Assembly: GCA_022826645.1 (NCBI GenBank)
Contig: JAJDUM010000024.1
Coordinates: 20,119 to 84,118 of the forward strand
Direction of reading: 5' to 3'
From: Candidatus Poribacteria bacterium
GTDB taxonomy: Bacteria > Poribacteria > WGA-4E > PCPOR2b
Length of the DNA stretch: 64,000 nucleotides
Part shown: one piece after another, positions 53,295 to 61,860 of the stretch
Position numbering within the stretch: the first letter of the stretch is position 1
Layout: each line of letters starts with the position of its first letter
Notes under the pieces: generated by a model
What the model was told of the DNA's origin: nothing
Database searches by the model: none
What the model saw: only the letters and a program-made list of their open reading frames with translations
Program-made: the position numbers and the translations under genes

Positions 53295-55364
53295 TCACGC
53301 CCTCGTCCCTTGACCCAAGTAGCCTTGCCTCTTTGCGACAGCAAGGAACTCCTGATTAAAGACCTCCTCTGTGAGGACTTCACCTTTGGCATTTCTGGGC
53401 GAAATCCATCGCATAGGACGCTGCCCAAAACAGGTAGCGACATCGACTAAGTCAAAGTGTGGGACGATACCCCATGCCATCACTTGGAGGTTGTAGCGGG
53501 CTTGGTCATAGTAGCAAGTGTTCGTTAGGTTGCGGTATGAGTAAAGTAAATCTTCAAATTCGAGCGATGCAAATCCGTCCTCAAGCGCACCGGCAAAGTA
53601 GCCGTAAAACGCGCCTTTACCTATCCCGTATAACCCAATCCGATCCACATCCGCACGGGTGCGGAGATAGTCATATCCGCGCAACACATCAAAGACACGT
53701 AAACCCAGCGTGGAGATACCAAGCATCAGGGCATCCGAGCCGAGTTTGAATTCGCCATCGTGTGGTTGTCCGCCCCGATTGAATCCGCGGACCTGCACAC
53801 CACCAACGCCGCGCGGGTCAAAAACGAACAGTTGCCGCCCGGACGCGAGTCGTTCTTCAAGCCATTCCCGTTTGTCAGGAATATCGTTCGTTCCATTCTC
53901 AAACAGAACCAGATCGGTCCCATCAACTGCTGTTCCTTCAAGTGGCTTAATAAACACTCCGGTAACAACGATATTGGGCTCGCTGAAGAAGAAGATCTGC
54001 TCGGTCGGGTAACCATCGATGACATCTTCAGCCAGAATGCGAGGATAGATTTTATTGCCACGGTTCTCTGGAACTCCCAGAATCTCCCCAATAGTCGCCC
54101 GCATCTGATCGGTATCGCATTTGGTCTGACCTGTATCGCTGTTAGTTGCAAACCGGGTAAGGTGCGATTCTTCCAAACGTTCTCGGTTAAGATCGAATAC
54201 GGTTCTGCTGTTTGGATGTAGATCGAGTACCTGACCATTCGGTGTAGCCCAAAGCGCGTTATCCGGCAGGGTTTCTGGTTCCCCCGTTGTAAAATCGGGT
54301 GATTCACCACGAAAATGTTCCTTATACCAGTTGACGCATGCCTGACGGAGCTGTGGAGAATAGGCGTGCCGTGTTGGTGCGATTGCAATATCGACTCGAT
54401 CTTCCGCACCGTAGAGGGCATAGATCCGCTTGGCTCTATCCACAGCTTCGATTGCACCTTCAATTGGGAAGTAGTCGTAGGCTGCAGCACCGACAAGTAC
54501 TGGTTTGGGTGCCATAGCAGTGATGTAGTCGTCGTGATCGGGACCATTGGCGAAACAACCCGGCACAATCTGTTCACTGTCCTGCGCTTGCCCGGTTTTC
54601 ATGTACGACTCCAATGTCATGACGAAGGTACACGGAACTGCGGCTGCAAACCGTGGTTCGCTCATCATAAGCAGACAGGACTGTGTGCCACCGCCTGAAT
54701 TGCCAGTTAAACCGATGCGCGTCGGATCAACCTCGGGACGTGTTTCCAGGTAATCGATTCCGCGCATGACGTCCCAGATAAAATGCCGCCCAACGCTGGC
54801 ACCGCCGAGCGTAAATTGGAGACCGGCATAGGTGTGCTCCGTTGTGCAGCCGCCGATAATCCGCTCGCCCTTCTTTGAATCGAAGTATTGGAACCGCTCG
54901 CCCTGTCCCGGCGGATCAACCGCGAGTACAACAAAACCGCTGGCGGCGAGGTCGACACAAACCGCTTGATAGGTCGGGTAAGATTTACCGAGATCGCTAT
55001 GTCCATGCACAAAGACGACGGCGGGTTGCGGTGACACGATACCCTTCGGGACATATAACGCAGCCGTGACGTAAAACTGTGGAAGACTCTCATAGATCAG
55101 CTTCTCGATTGTGAACGTACCGCGATCAAGGGTTCCGGTACATTGGACGTTCAGCGGTGTGCGCTCTTCCGGCAACCCGCCGATGGCAGTCATGAAGTGA
55201 TCTCGCACCCGCTTGCGGTGTTCCTCAAACGCAGGAATTGACGACAGATCAGCTTTCTCCGCCTCTTGTCGACGGAAATGTGCTTCCGCGCGCCGACGCA
55301 GATCATCGATCATTTGGTCTGATACATCGTGGTAGCCGTTAACATTTGGACCGAGAGTTCGCAT
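53295..55364 (-). CDS. Tandem alpha/beta-hydrolase (acetyl xylan esterase-like)
   Basis: 689 residues from the ATG at 55364 (GGAG 8 bp upstream). The N-terminal hydrolase domain (about 90-365) has AVVFVHGHSDLGKSYP (oxyanion strand), a serine nucleophile in GLTGNSGGGTQSCLLM, and catalytic-type D and H in GAAAYDYFPIEGA and APTRHAYSP. A second similar domain (about 440-660) has DLVLFENGTNDIPDKREW and GLYGIGKGAFYGYFAG, but glycine and lysine occupy the usual nucleophile elbow, so it is probably inactive. Resembles acetyl xylan esterases and Abhydrolase_7-type proteins. No signal peptide. Neighbour genes are Gfo/Idh oxidoreductases, pointing to polysaccharide breakdown. Confidence 0.8.
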   Translation of the reverse strand: MRTLGPNVNGYHDVSDQMIDDLRRRAEAHFRRQEAEKADLSSIPAFEEHRKRVRDHFMTAIGGLPEERTPLNVQCTGTLDRGTFTIEKLIYESLPQFYVTAALYVPKGIVSPQPAVVFVHGHSDLGKSYPTYQAVCVDLAASGFVVLAVDPPGQGERFQYFDSKKGERIIGGCTTEHTYAGLQFTLGGASVGRHFIWDVMRGIDYLETRPEVDPTRIGLTGNSGGGTQSCLLMMSEPRFAAAVPCTFVMTLESYMKTGQAQDSEQIVPGCFANGPDHDDYITAMAPKPVLVGAAAYDYFPIEGAIEAVDRAKRIYALYGAEDRVDIAIAPTRHAYSPQLRQACVNWYKEHFRGESPDFTTGEPETLPDNALWATPNGQVLDLHPNSRTVFDLNRERLEESHLTRFATNSDTGQTKCDTDQMRATIGEILGVPENRGNKIYPRILAEDVIDGYPTEQIFFFSEPNIVVTGVFIKPLEGTAVDGTDLVLFENGTNDIPDKREWLEERLASGRQLFVFDPRGVGGVQVRGFNRGGQPHDGEFKLGSDALMLGISTLGLRVFDVLRGYDYLRTRADVDRIGLYGIGKGAFYGYFAGALEDGFASLEFEDLLYSYRNLTNTCYYDQARYNLQVMAWGIVPHFDLVDVATCFGQRPMRWISPRNAKGEVLTEEVFNQEFLAVAKRQGYLGQGTRA

Positions 55365-55473
55365 GATTAGACTCCGTTCAAGTAGTACGTGATTCGTAAA
55401 AAGCAAAAAAGACAGTGTGCGAGATACAAGTCCAGTTGTGGATTTATTTGCAAACTGACCGGACAGATAAATT

Positions 55474-56619
55474 TCAGAGCGTGACGATCTGCCCGCTTGC
55501 TGCAGATTCGTATCCCGCGCGGATGACGGCGACCGATTGTGTAGCAACTGCGGCGCTCATTTCGCTCTCCCTTCCTGCTTCAATGCAATCGACGAAACCG
55601 ATCATATCTGGTCCTTGCTGCTCGCCCGCTTGATTCACTCCGATCCATTGACGTTTAGGGATCATACCGGATTCGGTCTGTGTGCTTGACCACATTCCCA
55701 TTGGATCCATCGGGTGGGGTGGCGTCTGCTGGAAAGGTTCTTCGTCGGCAAAGACTTCAAGACGCGGTTGTGCTCCATCAAAAGCCAGTGTACCGCGGGT
55801 ACCGATTAGATGTAGCCGTTGAACCCCGCCTTTGGGATGGCTCATCCACCCTGCGCGGCCTCCGATGATGGTTGCCACAACACCGTCCTCCAGCGTCATC
55901 ATGATTGCTCCGAAATCCTCAATACCACATGCGATATGCTCTTCAAAGAAATAGTTAGCGGTTGTGCAGAACACACTATTAACCCGCTTATGGGTCAACC
56001 AGTTAATTAAGGACACGGGGTAGACCCCAACGTCAAACATCTCCCGTTTCGCCTCAATGAAGGTGTATTTCTCAACCGTGGATTTTTCCACCCTCTTCTG
56101 ACCCACGGGTGCTGTACCAACATGCCCCTTGGCGAAAAGGATGTCGCAGTGGATGGCACGGAGTTCTCCAATTTCTCCGTCCTCCAACGCTTTCTTGGCG
56201 GCCTGCGCCCACGGGGTGTGCATGTTACTGAACATCTGATTACAAACACCCGCTTTTTCGACGGCTGCGGTGATCGTCTGCGCGTCCTCGACGCTCATCG
56301 CTAACGGTTTATCAAGATAGAGATGTTTTCCCGCCTCAGCACATTTCACATTTACGCGCCCTCGTCGCTCGTTTTGGACGCATGAACTGACGATATGGAC
56401 ATCATCGCGCGCCAACGCTTCGTCCAGATCGGGAATGTAAGGAATCCCCAAATCATCGGCGAGTTGTCGATTCAGTTTGACATATTCAGGTGGCGCGTCC
56501 AGTTCGTCCGAAGCTGCAATGAGTTCGCATCGTTCGTCTTCGGCAAAGCAGCGGGCATAGCTTTCCTGATGGGTTCGTCGTCCGCCGAGGACTAATACTC
56601 CGTATTTTCCTTTTCCCAT
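55474..56619 (-). CDS. Gfo/Idh/MocA-family oxidoreductase (DKP type)
   Basis: 381 residues. Rossmann part GVLVLGGRRTHQES lacks the usual GxGxxG, but VSSCVQNERRGR and the lysine motif YLDKPLAMSV are present. The C-terminal domain contains GVYPVSLINWLTH and VVATIIGGRAGWMSH. An ATG at 56619 is one base past the stop of the next upstream gene, so the two are coupled. It runs toward the hydrolase gene and is likely in one operon with it. Probably acts on a sugar derivative. Confidence 0.83.
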   Translation of the reverse strand: MGKGKYGVLVLGGRRTHQESYARCFAEDERCELIAASDELDAPPEYVKLNRQLADDLGIPYIPDLDEALARDDVHIVSSCVQNERRGRVNVKCAEAGKHLYLDKPLAMSVEDAQTITAAVEKAGVCNQMFSNMHTPWAQAAKKALEDGEIGELRAIHCDILFAKGHVGTAPVGQKRVEKSTVEKYTFIEAKREMFDVGVYPVSLINWLTHKRVNSVFCTTANYFFEEHIACGIEDFGAIMMTLEDGVVATIIGGRAGWMSHPKGGVQRLHLIGTRGTLAFDGAQPRLEVFADEEPFQQTPPHPMDPMGMWSSTQTESGMIPKRQWIGVNQAGEQQGPDMIGFVDCIEAGRESEMSAAVATQSVAVIRAGYESAASGQIVTL

Positions 56620-56620
56620 T

Positions 56621-57076
56621 TTAACCCTCCTCCACGGTGACCGGTTGTTTTGTTTCTAATCCCTGACGAATTATATCTATCAGCGCATCTCCACCGCTAA
56701 AGGTGAGTGGCGGGTTCATCAGGCGATAGGGACCCGTGGGGGTTTCGTGATAGATGATTCCGTTGTTTCCAACCAACCTCAAGTCGACGGCTACTTCACC
56801 ATCAGTTGGAATACGGTTCACACTGAGCAACGCGGATTGCCCCCCGGTATACTTCACCATAGCGGTAATTTGTGTTACATCTGGATTGTCGAGGGTGTAG
56901 ATTTGCTCCGGTGGATCGGGCATCCAGCCGTTAGCGGTGGTAGTCAGTGCGGCAATAGCACCGACAGCATCCGAGGCTTCGATCGGTGCTCGCACAATGC
57001 AGCGCAAAAACACAGGGCTGCCGATCCGCCCCTCATCGATGACCAATTGCACGGATTGTTGAAGTGACTGTATCAT
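56621..57076 (-). CDS. Gfo/Idh C-terminal-like small protein
   Basis: 151 residues. It has no Rossmann fold, but the pattern (LRCIVRAPIEASDAV, ITAMVKYTGGQSALLSVNRI, GEVAVDLRLVGNNGIIYHET) resembles the C-terminal sheet domain of Gfo/Idh oxidoreductases. GGAGG is 8 bp upstream of the start. Its stop is one base from the next Gfo/Idh start. It could be the C-terminal part of a split oxidoreductase or a stand-alone binding protein for the adjacent enzyme. Function unknown. Confidence 0.6.
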   Translation of the reverse strand: MIQSLQQSVQLVIDEGRIGSPVFLRCIVRAPIEASDAVGAIAALTTTANGWMPDPPEQIYTLDNPDVTQITAMVKYTGGQSALLSVNRIPTDGEVAVDLRLVGNNGIIYHETPTGPYRLMNPPLTFSGGDALIDIIRQGLETKQPVTVEEG

Positions 57077-57120
57077 AAGAGTACCTCCATTGATAGTGGT
57101 ATCATTGGCGCTGTATCAAG

Positions 57121-57140
57121 CACGGCGGGAAGTCGCCGTG
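57121..57140. promoter_or_regulatory. Hairpin in divergent promoter region
   Basis: CACGGCG and CGCCGTG (7-bp arms, 6-base loop), between the small Gfo/Idh-like gene (minus) and the rhodanese (plus). It may be a regulator site or a leader hairpin of the minus transcript. Confidence 0.35.
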
Positions 57141-57194
57141 AAACGGATCTGAAATCTCTACTCAATCAGATAAACGAAAAATATTAGGGCTTGC

Positions 57195-57223
57195 TTGACC
57201 ATATTCGAGACCTGTGCTAAAAT
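57195..57223 (+). promoter_or_regulatory. Promoter of the rhodanese gene
   Basis: TTGACC (57195-57200), 17-bp spacer, TAAAAT (57218-57223), about 108 bp upstream of the start. Confidence 0.68.
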
Positions 57224-57330
57224 GCGGTTGTTTCGCATTGACCGCCGAAGTGGATTAATCTGATTCCTCATATTTGTGGACTCAGTGCGTCTCAGTGCAG
57301 ACGATATTTATAGATAAGGAGATGAAACCT

Positions 57331-57717
57331 ATGCGAGGCAAAACCTTAGACCAACTACTCGCCGAAGCCAAAGCACAGATCGGACATACCTCTGCGAAAA
57401 CACTGAAAACAGCGATCGACAATAATGAGCCTGTCATCATCCTTGATGTGCGTGATAAAGAACTTTATGAAACCGAACATCTACCGGGCGCCATCTCATT
57501 ACCCCGCGCGGCGATTGAACTGGAGATTGATGAAATTGTACCGGATCAGGACGCACACATTGTCGCACATTGTGGTGGCAATACTCGCGGCTCACTATCC
57601 GCACACACTTTGCAGATTATGGGATACAAGAATGCCTCTGTACTGACAGGAGGATTCCGAGGCTGGAAAGCTGCGGGTCTGCCAACCGAAAAAGGGGATG
57701 AGACAGATCAACAGTAG
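57331..57717 (+). CDS. Rhodanese-like sulfurtransferase domain protein
   Basis: 128 residues from the ATG at 57331 (AAGGAG 9 bp upstream). The single rhodanese domain has VIILDVRDKELYETEHLPGAI, IVAHCGGNTRGSLSA (active-site C81) and VLTGGFRGWKAAGLP. The active loop CGGNTR is typical of persulfide-carrying single-domain rhodaneses. Cytoplasmic, no signal. It may relay sulfur for the general cellular pool. It is far from the cysteine desulfurase at 5730. Confidence 0.87.
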   Translation: MRGKTLDQLLAEAKAQIGHTSAKTLKTAIDNNEPVIILDVRDKELYETEHLPGAISLPRAAIELEIDEIVPDQDAHIVAHCGGNTRGSLSAHTLQIMGYKNASVLTGGFRGWKAAGLPTEKGDETDQQ

Positions 57718-57885
57718 CGCGTTTGCGCTCATATCTCTCCATCAGCCGTTTTTTATCGTAGCACAGATGGAATATTGTGTCAATTCCTATCTTTAGACGG
57801 GACAAGCGAGCCACAACCTAGTTGCTAACCCTACCCACACCTTACAGACGGGCAATGCAACCCAACATGAGAGAGGATCTACAAT

Positions 57886-59259
57886 ATGCAACAGATAGAG
57901 AAAATCTTAATCGGTTTTGGTAACGTCACTTGGGGACCTTGGCTACTGGTCCTGCTCTTGGGGGGCGGTGCTTTCTTCCTTTGCTATTCCCGGTTTCTAC
58001 CTTTTCGCTTTATTGGACATGCTATTAACATATTGCGTGGCAAATACGACGACCCCAACGACCCTGGCGATATCTCACACTTTGCGGCACTATCAAGCGC
58101 ACTGGCAGCAACCATTGGGGTTGGGAATATAGCGGGTGTTGCGGTCGCTGTGACGGTGGGCGGACCGGGCGCAATCTTCTGGATGTGGCTTAGCGCGGTG
58201 GTGGGGATGGCAACGAAGTTCTTTACCTGTACGCTCGCTGTTATGTATCGAGGCACAGACAGCCGGGGCGATACGCAGGGCGGACCGATGTACGCACTCG
58301 TAGAGGGCCTTGGACAGAAATGGAAACCGTTGGGGATCTTCTTCTGTGTAGCGGCGTTGATAGGCGCTCTCCCCGCATTTCAGGTCAACCAACTCGTTCA
58401 GATCCTGCGCGACGTTATTTTTGTTCCAAACGGTTGGGTTGGCGAGGCTCATTTCACCTTTGATCTGATAGCTGGTATTGTGATTGCCGGACTGGTCGCA
58501 CTGATTATATTTGGCGGAATCCTGCGAATTGGGACAGTGGCTTCGCGGTTAGTGCCGGGGATGTTGATTCTCTATTTGGCAGCCGCGGTGTGGATTCTTG
58601 CTGTCAATTACACTAAGATACCGGGATGCCTATGGTTAATCATCACAGATGCTTTTTCCGGACAAGCAGTCGCCGGTGGCGCGATTGGTGCTGTTATCAT
58701 GACAGGGATACGCCGCGCAGCCTACTCCAACGAGGCAGGTATTGGAACAGCAGCTTTGGCGCACGGTGCTGCCAAGACGACCGAGCCGGTGCGAGAAGGG
58801 CTTATCGCCATGCTCGGTCCCGCGATCGACACACTGATTGTCTGCACGATCACGGCACTTATCATCCTTACATCGGGGGTATGGCAGAGCGAAGAGGCGA
58901 GCGGAATTACGATGACCGTGATGGCTTTCGACCAAGCGATGCCTGGCATCGGACCTTATCTACTCACGCTTTGTGTGCTCTGTTTCAGTACCAGCACTAT
59001 GTTTGCTTATTCCTACTACGGGGCGAAATGTATGGGATTCTTAATCGGTGCTGAACGCCAACATATCTACAATTACTTCTATGTGGCGCTGATGGTAGTC
59101 GCTGCGGTTGTCTCTTTGGATGCGGCTATTGGCCTCATCGACGGTGCATTCGCTCTCATGGCAATTCCGACGATGATTTCTACGCTTTTGTTAGCACCCA
59201 AAGTGATGCAGGCGACGCGAACATACTTTGATCGCTACAAAAATATCATAGAATCATAG
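57886..59259 (+). CDS. Sodium:alanine/glycine symporter (AGCS family)
   Basis: 457 residues, about ten membrane segments. The family motif in IGVGNIAGVAVAVTVGGPGAIFW (start of the third segment) and RAAYSNEAGIGTAALAHGAA (sodium/alanine site) mark the AGCS (DagA/AlsT) family. It imports alanine or glycine with sodium, fitting a marine host setting. Weak Shine-Dalgarno (AGAGGAT). It has its own terminator. Confidence 0.92.
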   Translation: MQQIEKILIGFGNVTWGPWLLVLLLGGGAFFLCYSRFLPFRFIGHAINILRGKYDDPNDPGDISHFAALSSALAATIGVGNIAGVAVAVTVGGPGAIFWMWLSAVVGMATKFFTCTLAVMYRGTDSRGDTQGGPMYALVEGLGQKWKPLGIFFCVAALIGALPAFQVNQLVQILRDVIFVPNGWVGEAHFTFDLIAGIVIAGLVALIIFGGILRIGTVASRLVPGMLILYLAAAVWILAVNYTKIPGCLWLIITDAFSGQAVAGGAIGAVIMTGIRRAAYSNEAGIGTAALAHGAAKTTEPVREGLIAMLGPAIDTLIVCTITALIILTSGVWQSEEASGITMTVMAFDQAMPGIGPYLLTLCVLCFSTSTMFAYSYYGAKCMGFLIGAERQHIYNYFYVALMVVAAVVSLDAAIGLIDGAFALMAIPTMISTLLLAPKVMQATRTYFDRYKNIIES

Positions 59260-59318
59260 CGGTCCCCTTTGGATTAAAGAGACATGGTTTAACTGACACG
59301 AACCGAGAAAGTGGTTCC

Positions 59319-59374
59319 AAAAGCGAGTGACTTGTTGAGCAAGAAGTTCGGCTTGACAGTCCCTCGCTTTTTTT
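59319..59374 (+). terminator. Intrinsic terminator after symporter
   Basis: AAAAGCGAG (59319-59327) pairs with CTCGCTTTT (59363-59371), extended by GACT / AGTC, and runs into T residues. About 60 bp after the symporter stop. Confidence 0.7.
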
Positions 59375-59521
59375 GTGATCGGTTAAGAATCTTATCGGCA
59401 CCTGCACGTCGTTTTCTGTATCGAATATTGGAAAATAGGCGTTTTACAGATTGAAATTATAGTTAGTGGTTAGTTCGCCGGCGATCGATTATCAGACATC
59501 AAACAGATGGGGTGCCATGGA

Positions 59522-61546
59522 ATGACAATTCGGAAAAATCTCATAAACACGGTGTTGAATACACTCGCGCTCTTAGTTTTCAGCTTACCGTTTGCGGAAG
59601 CAAATTCGGGTATCAAGAACCGTCAGGTCTTCGTCGGGACAAGCGCACGCGCGATAGGGATGGGTGGTGCGTTCACAGCGGGACCTGCATCAAGTGATAG
59701 TTCTTTCTGGAACCCTTCCTCGCTTGGATTATTGGAAGCGACAGAGCTATCATTGATTGGACTCCCTTTCCCGGAATCAGCTGATGATCGGGAGGGCGCG
59801 TTTTCGTTAGCCCTAAGCCCGAAACAGTTAGGTATAGCCCAGAGAAATGTCGGAAATTTCTCACTCTCGTCTTGGTTTGATGGCTGGGGCACCGATGCGG
59901 AAAAGAATCGAATGTTCCTTGTAGGATATGGAACGTCCCTGGGGAAAGGCATCGCTGCTGGCACAAACCTTCGCCACTACCGTCACAGAGGTTCCATTAA
60001 TCCTCGGTATGCTTGGAGTTTTGACCTCGGTCTTCGCATCGTTCGGCCGACAAAACGTCCTGGCGAGAAAATCACGCTTGGTTTGGCTCTTGAGGACCTT
60101 GGTGGACGTATCTGGGAGAACGCGCAAACCGTTGCGAGGATTCCTACTATAACACGACTTGGCGCAGCGCACTCTTTCAATCAGCACACAACATTATCTG
60201 GGGATTTTGTCCTACACAATGACACACGGATAGACTTTTCACAGCGTCTGCGCACACACATAGGGGTCGAACGTTGGGTGTTGAAGGATGGATTGGGGTT
60301 GCGGTTGGGATACACAGCCATTGTCAATCAACTTACGCAGGGTGAGTGGTCAACGGGATTAAGTATTCAGAGTTCTGCTGGACAACTTGACTATGCATTT
60401 GTGAAAGGCACAGAGTTAGATGGGGCGCTACATTGGATCTCCGCCACCTTGCGCTGGGGAGAAGGATACGATGGAATTCCTGCCTCGCGCCCTCCAGTCG
60501 TGGAAGTAACACCGGCTGTGCCAGACAAGCCCACACCGATTGTCATGCCTAAGCCCATTCGCACGGTATTGCACACCTCAGAAAAAGCAATTTCGCCTAA
60601 CGGCGACGGCGTGAAAGATCAGATCAGCTTTAATCTTGAGGTTTCCGAAGATAAATCCTGGGAATTGGAAATTCGAAAACAGACCGATAGAGGGGTATCA
60701 AAGCGGATTTTACAGCGGTACACCGGCACTGGTTTGCCCTCAACTAAGATAGTCTGGGAGGGTGAGGATGATGCCGGTGACCGGGTGAGCGATGGCGTAT
60801 ATCTCGCCCGGTGGTTTATTGTTGATGAGATTGGCAACCGTCAGTTACAGAGCGAGGTAAGAATCACTGTTGATACTAGACCTGCCTCGCTTAAGATATC
60901 TACGGAGCCGCCTATCTTTGCCTCGCCCGAGATCACGGATCCCGGCAAGGAGGTAATTCTCCAAATGCCGAAAGTACATCTGCAAGCATCAGATTTGAAT
61001 CCACTCACCCGCTGGCAATTGCAGTTTTTCGATGAGAATCAGAAATTGGTTCATGAAATTGATGAAGAAGGCGAGCCGTCTGACACCGTTGTCTGGAACA
61101 ACTGGAAACAATCGGAAAGCACTCAAAAAGCTACTTATCGGTGTGTGGCGACGGTGCACGATGTTGCGGGTAACCGCACCACCGGCGAAGCATCATTTTC
61201 GACGATCCGAGTTGAGAGACAAGATACAGACGAGGATAAGGAAGAAGAGGTTGTAGAAGCACCACGAGAAGAAAAACAGCCGGAAGTGGAGATTTCCGAC
61301 ATACCGCCGAAATACACCCTGATGGTCGGTTCGTTTCAGAATCGGAATAACGCCGTATCGCTCATTGATTCATTGGATGCGATGGAGTTGGGTGCGAAAA
61401 CTCACCTCAAGGAAGTGATGATTCGATCACGTCTGTGGTACCGTGTGACACTTGGAGGATTTCAGAGCAGGGAGGAGGCCGCGGAACTTATCGATCAAGT
61501 CGTAGAGCTTGGAATGGAACCGCTCCTGATTACAGATATATATTGA
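59522..61546 (+). CDS. PorV/PorQ-type protein with FlgD-like and SPOR domains
   Basis: 674 residues from the ATG at 59522 (GGGGTG upstream). Sec signal peptide (about 1-28, MTIRKNLINTVLNTLALL). Residues about 30-330 are PorV/PorQ-type beta-barrel sequence: VGTSARAIGMGGAFTAGP and SSDSSFWNPSSLGLL. Residues about 375-460 form a FlgD-type Ig-like domain (AISPNGDGVKDQISF, DDAGDRVSDGVYLARW), then further beta segments and a Glu-rich linker. The C-terminal SPOR-like domain (about 600-674, YTLMVGSFQNRNNAVSLID and YRVTLGGFQSREEA) would bind denuded peptidoglycan. It is probably an outer-membrane protein linked to the wall, possibly a type 9-like secretion part. Confidence 0.82.
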   Translation: MTIRKNLINTVLNTLALLVFSLPFAEANSGIKNRQVFVGTSARAIGMGGAFTAGPASSDSSFWNPSSLGLLEATELSLIGLPFPESADDREGAFSLALSPKQLGIAQRNVGNFSLSSWFDGWGTDAEKNRMFLVGYGTSLGKGIAAGTNLRHYRHRGSINPRYAWSFDLGLRIVRPTKRPGEKITLGLALEDLGGRIWENAQTVARIPTITRLGAAHSFNQHTTLSGDFVLHNDTRIDFSQRLRTHIGVERWVLKDGLGLRLGYTAIVNQLTQGEWSTGLSIQSSAGQLDYAFVKGTELDGALHWISATLRWGEGYDGIPASRPPVVEVTPAVPDKPTPIVMPKPIRTVLHTSEKAISPNGDGVKDQISFNLEVSEDKSWELEIRKQTDRGVSKRILQRYTGTGLPSTKIVWEGEDDAGDRVSDGVYLARWFIVDEIGNRQLQSEVRITVDTRPASLKISTEPPIFASPEITDPGKEVILQMPKVHLQASDLNPLTRWQLQFFDENQKLVHEIDEEGEPSDTVVWNNWKQSESTQKATYRCVATVHDVAGNRTTGEASFSTIRVERQDTDEDKEEEVVEAPREEKQPEVEISDIPPKYTLMVGSFQNRNNAVSLIDSLDAMELGAKTHLKEVMIRSRLWYRVTLGGFQSREEAAELIDQVVELGMEPLLITDIY

Positions 61547-61860
61547 TGCGTGTTGCCATCTGTTCCCCCTGTTAGAACTTTCGCTAGGCTGTCCTTGCTA
61601 ATCACATTGTACTCCGTTGGAGAACAGTAGCGCACTAACCGAAGGGAAACCTTCGGAAAGAGTCATTCAAATTCCGGCGAATTCTACTCTTACTTATGCA
61701 CTTTTGATTACAACCAACCCCCTAAATCCCGCCCCCGATAAATCCCCGATGAATCCCCGATGAATCGGGACAGGCGGGACTCCGACAAGCCGAGAGCAGG
61801 CAGGCGGGATGTACCACTTGTCAGGGGGACTTTCATCGGAGCTATTGGTAAAGGTATGTC
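61547..61860. other. Gap with short tandem repeats
   Basis: 314 bp between the convergent PorV-like and TPR genes. It holds the repeat cluster at 61724-61841. No terminator recognised and no coding frame accepted. Confidence 0.5.
61724..61841. repeat. Short tandem and inverted repeat cluster
   Basis: Tandem units ATCCCCGATGA at 61741-61765 are followed by AATCGGGACAGGCGGG, which is their near-complement, and further GGCGGGA copies. CCCCCTAA (about 61719) and CAGGGGGACTT (about 61828) form outer arms. Typical of mobile intergenic repeats. Confidence 0.55.

Noticed and set aside
58626..59054. Frame shifted open reading frame within the symporter gene
   Set aside because: Arginine- and histidine-rich translation without family similarity; the symporter frame carries the AGCS signatures.
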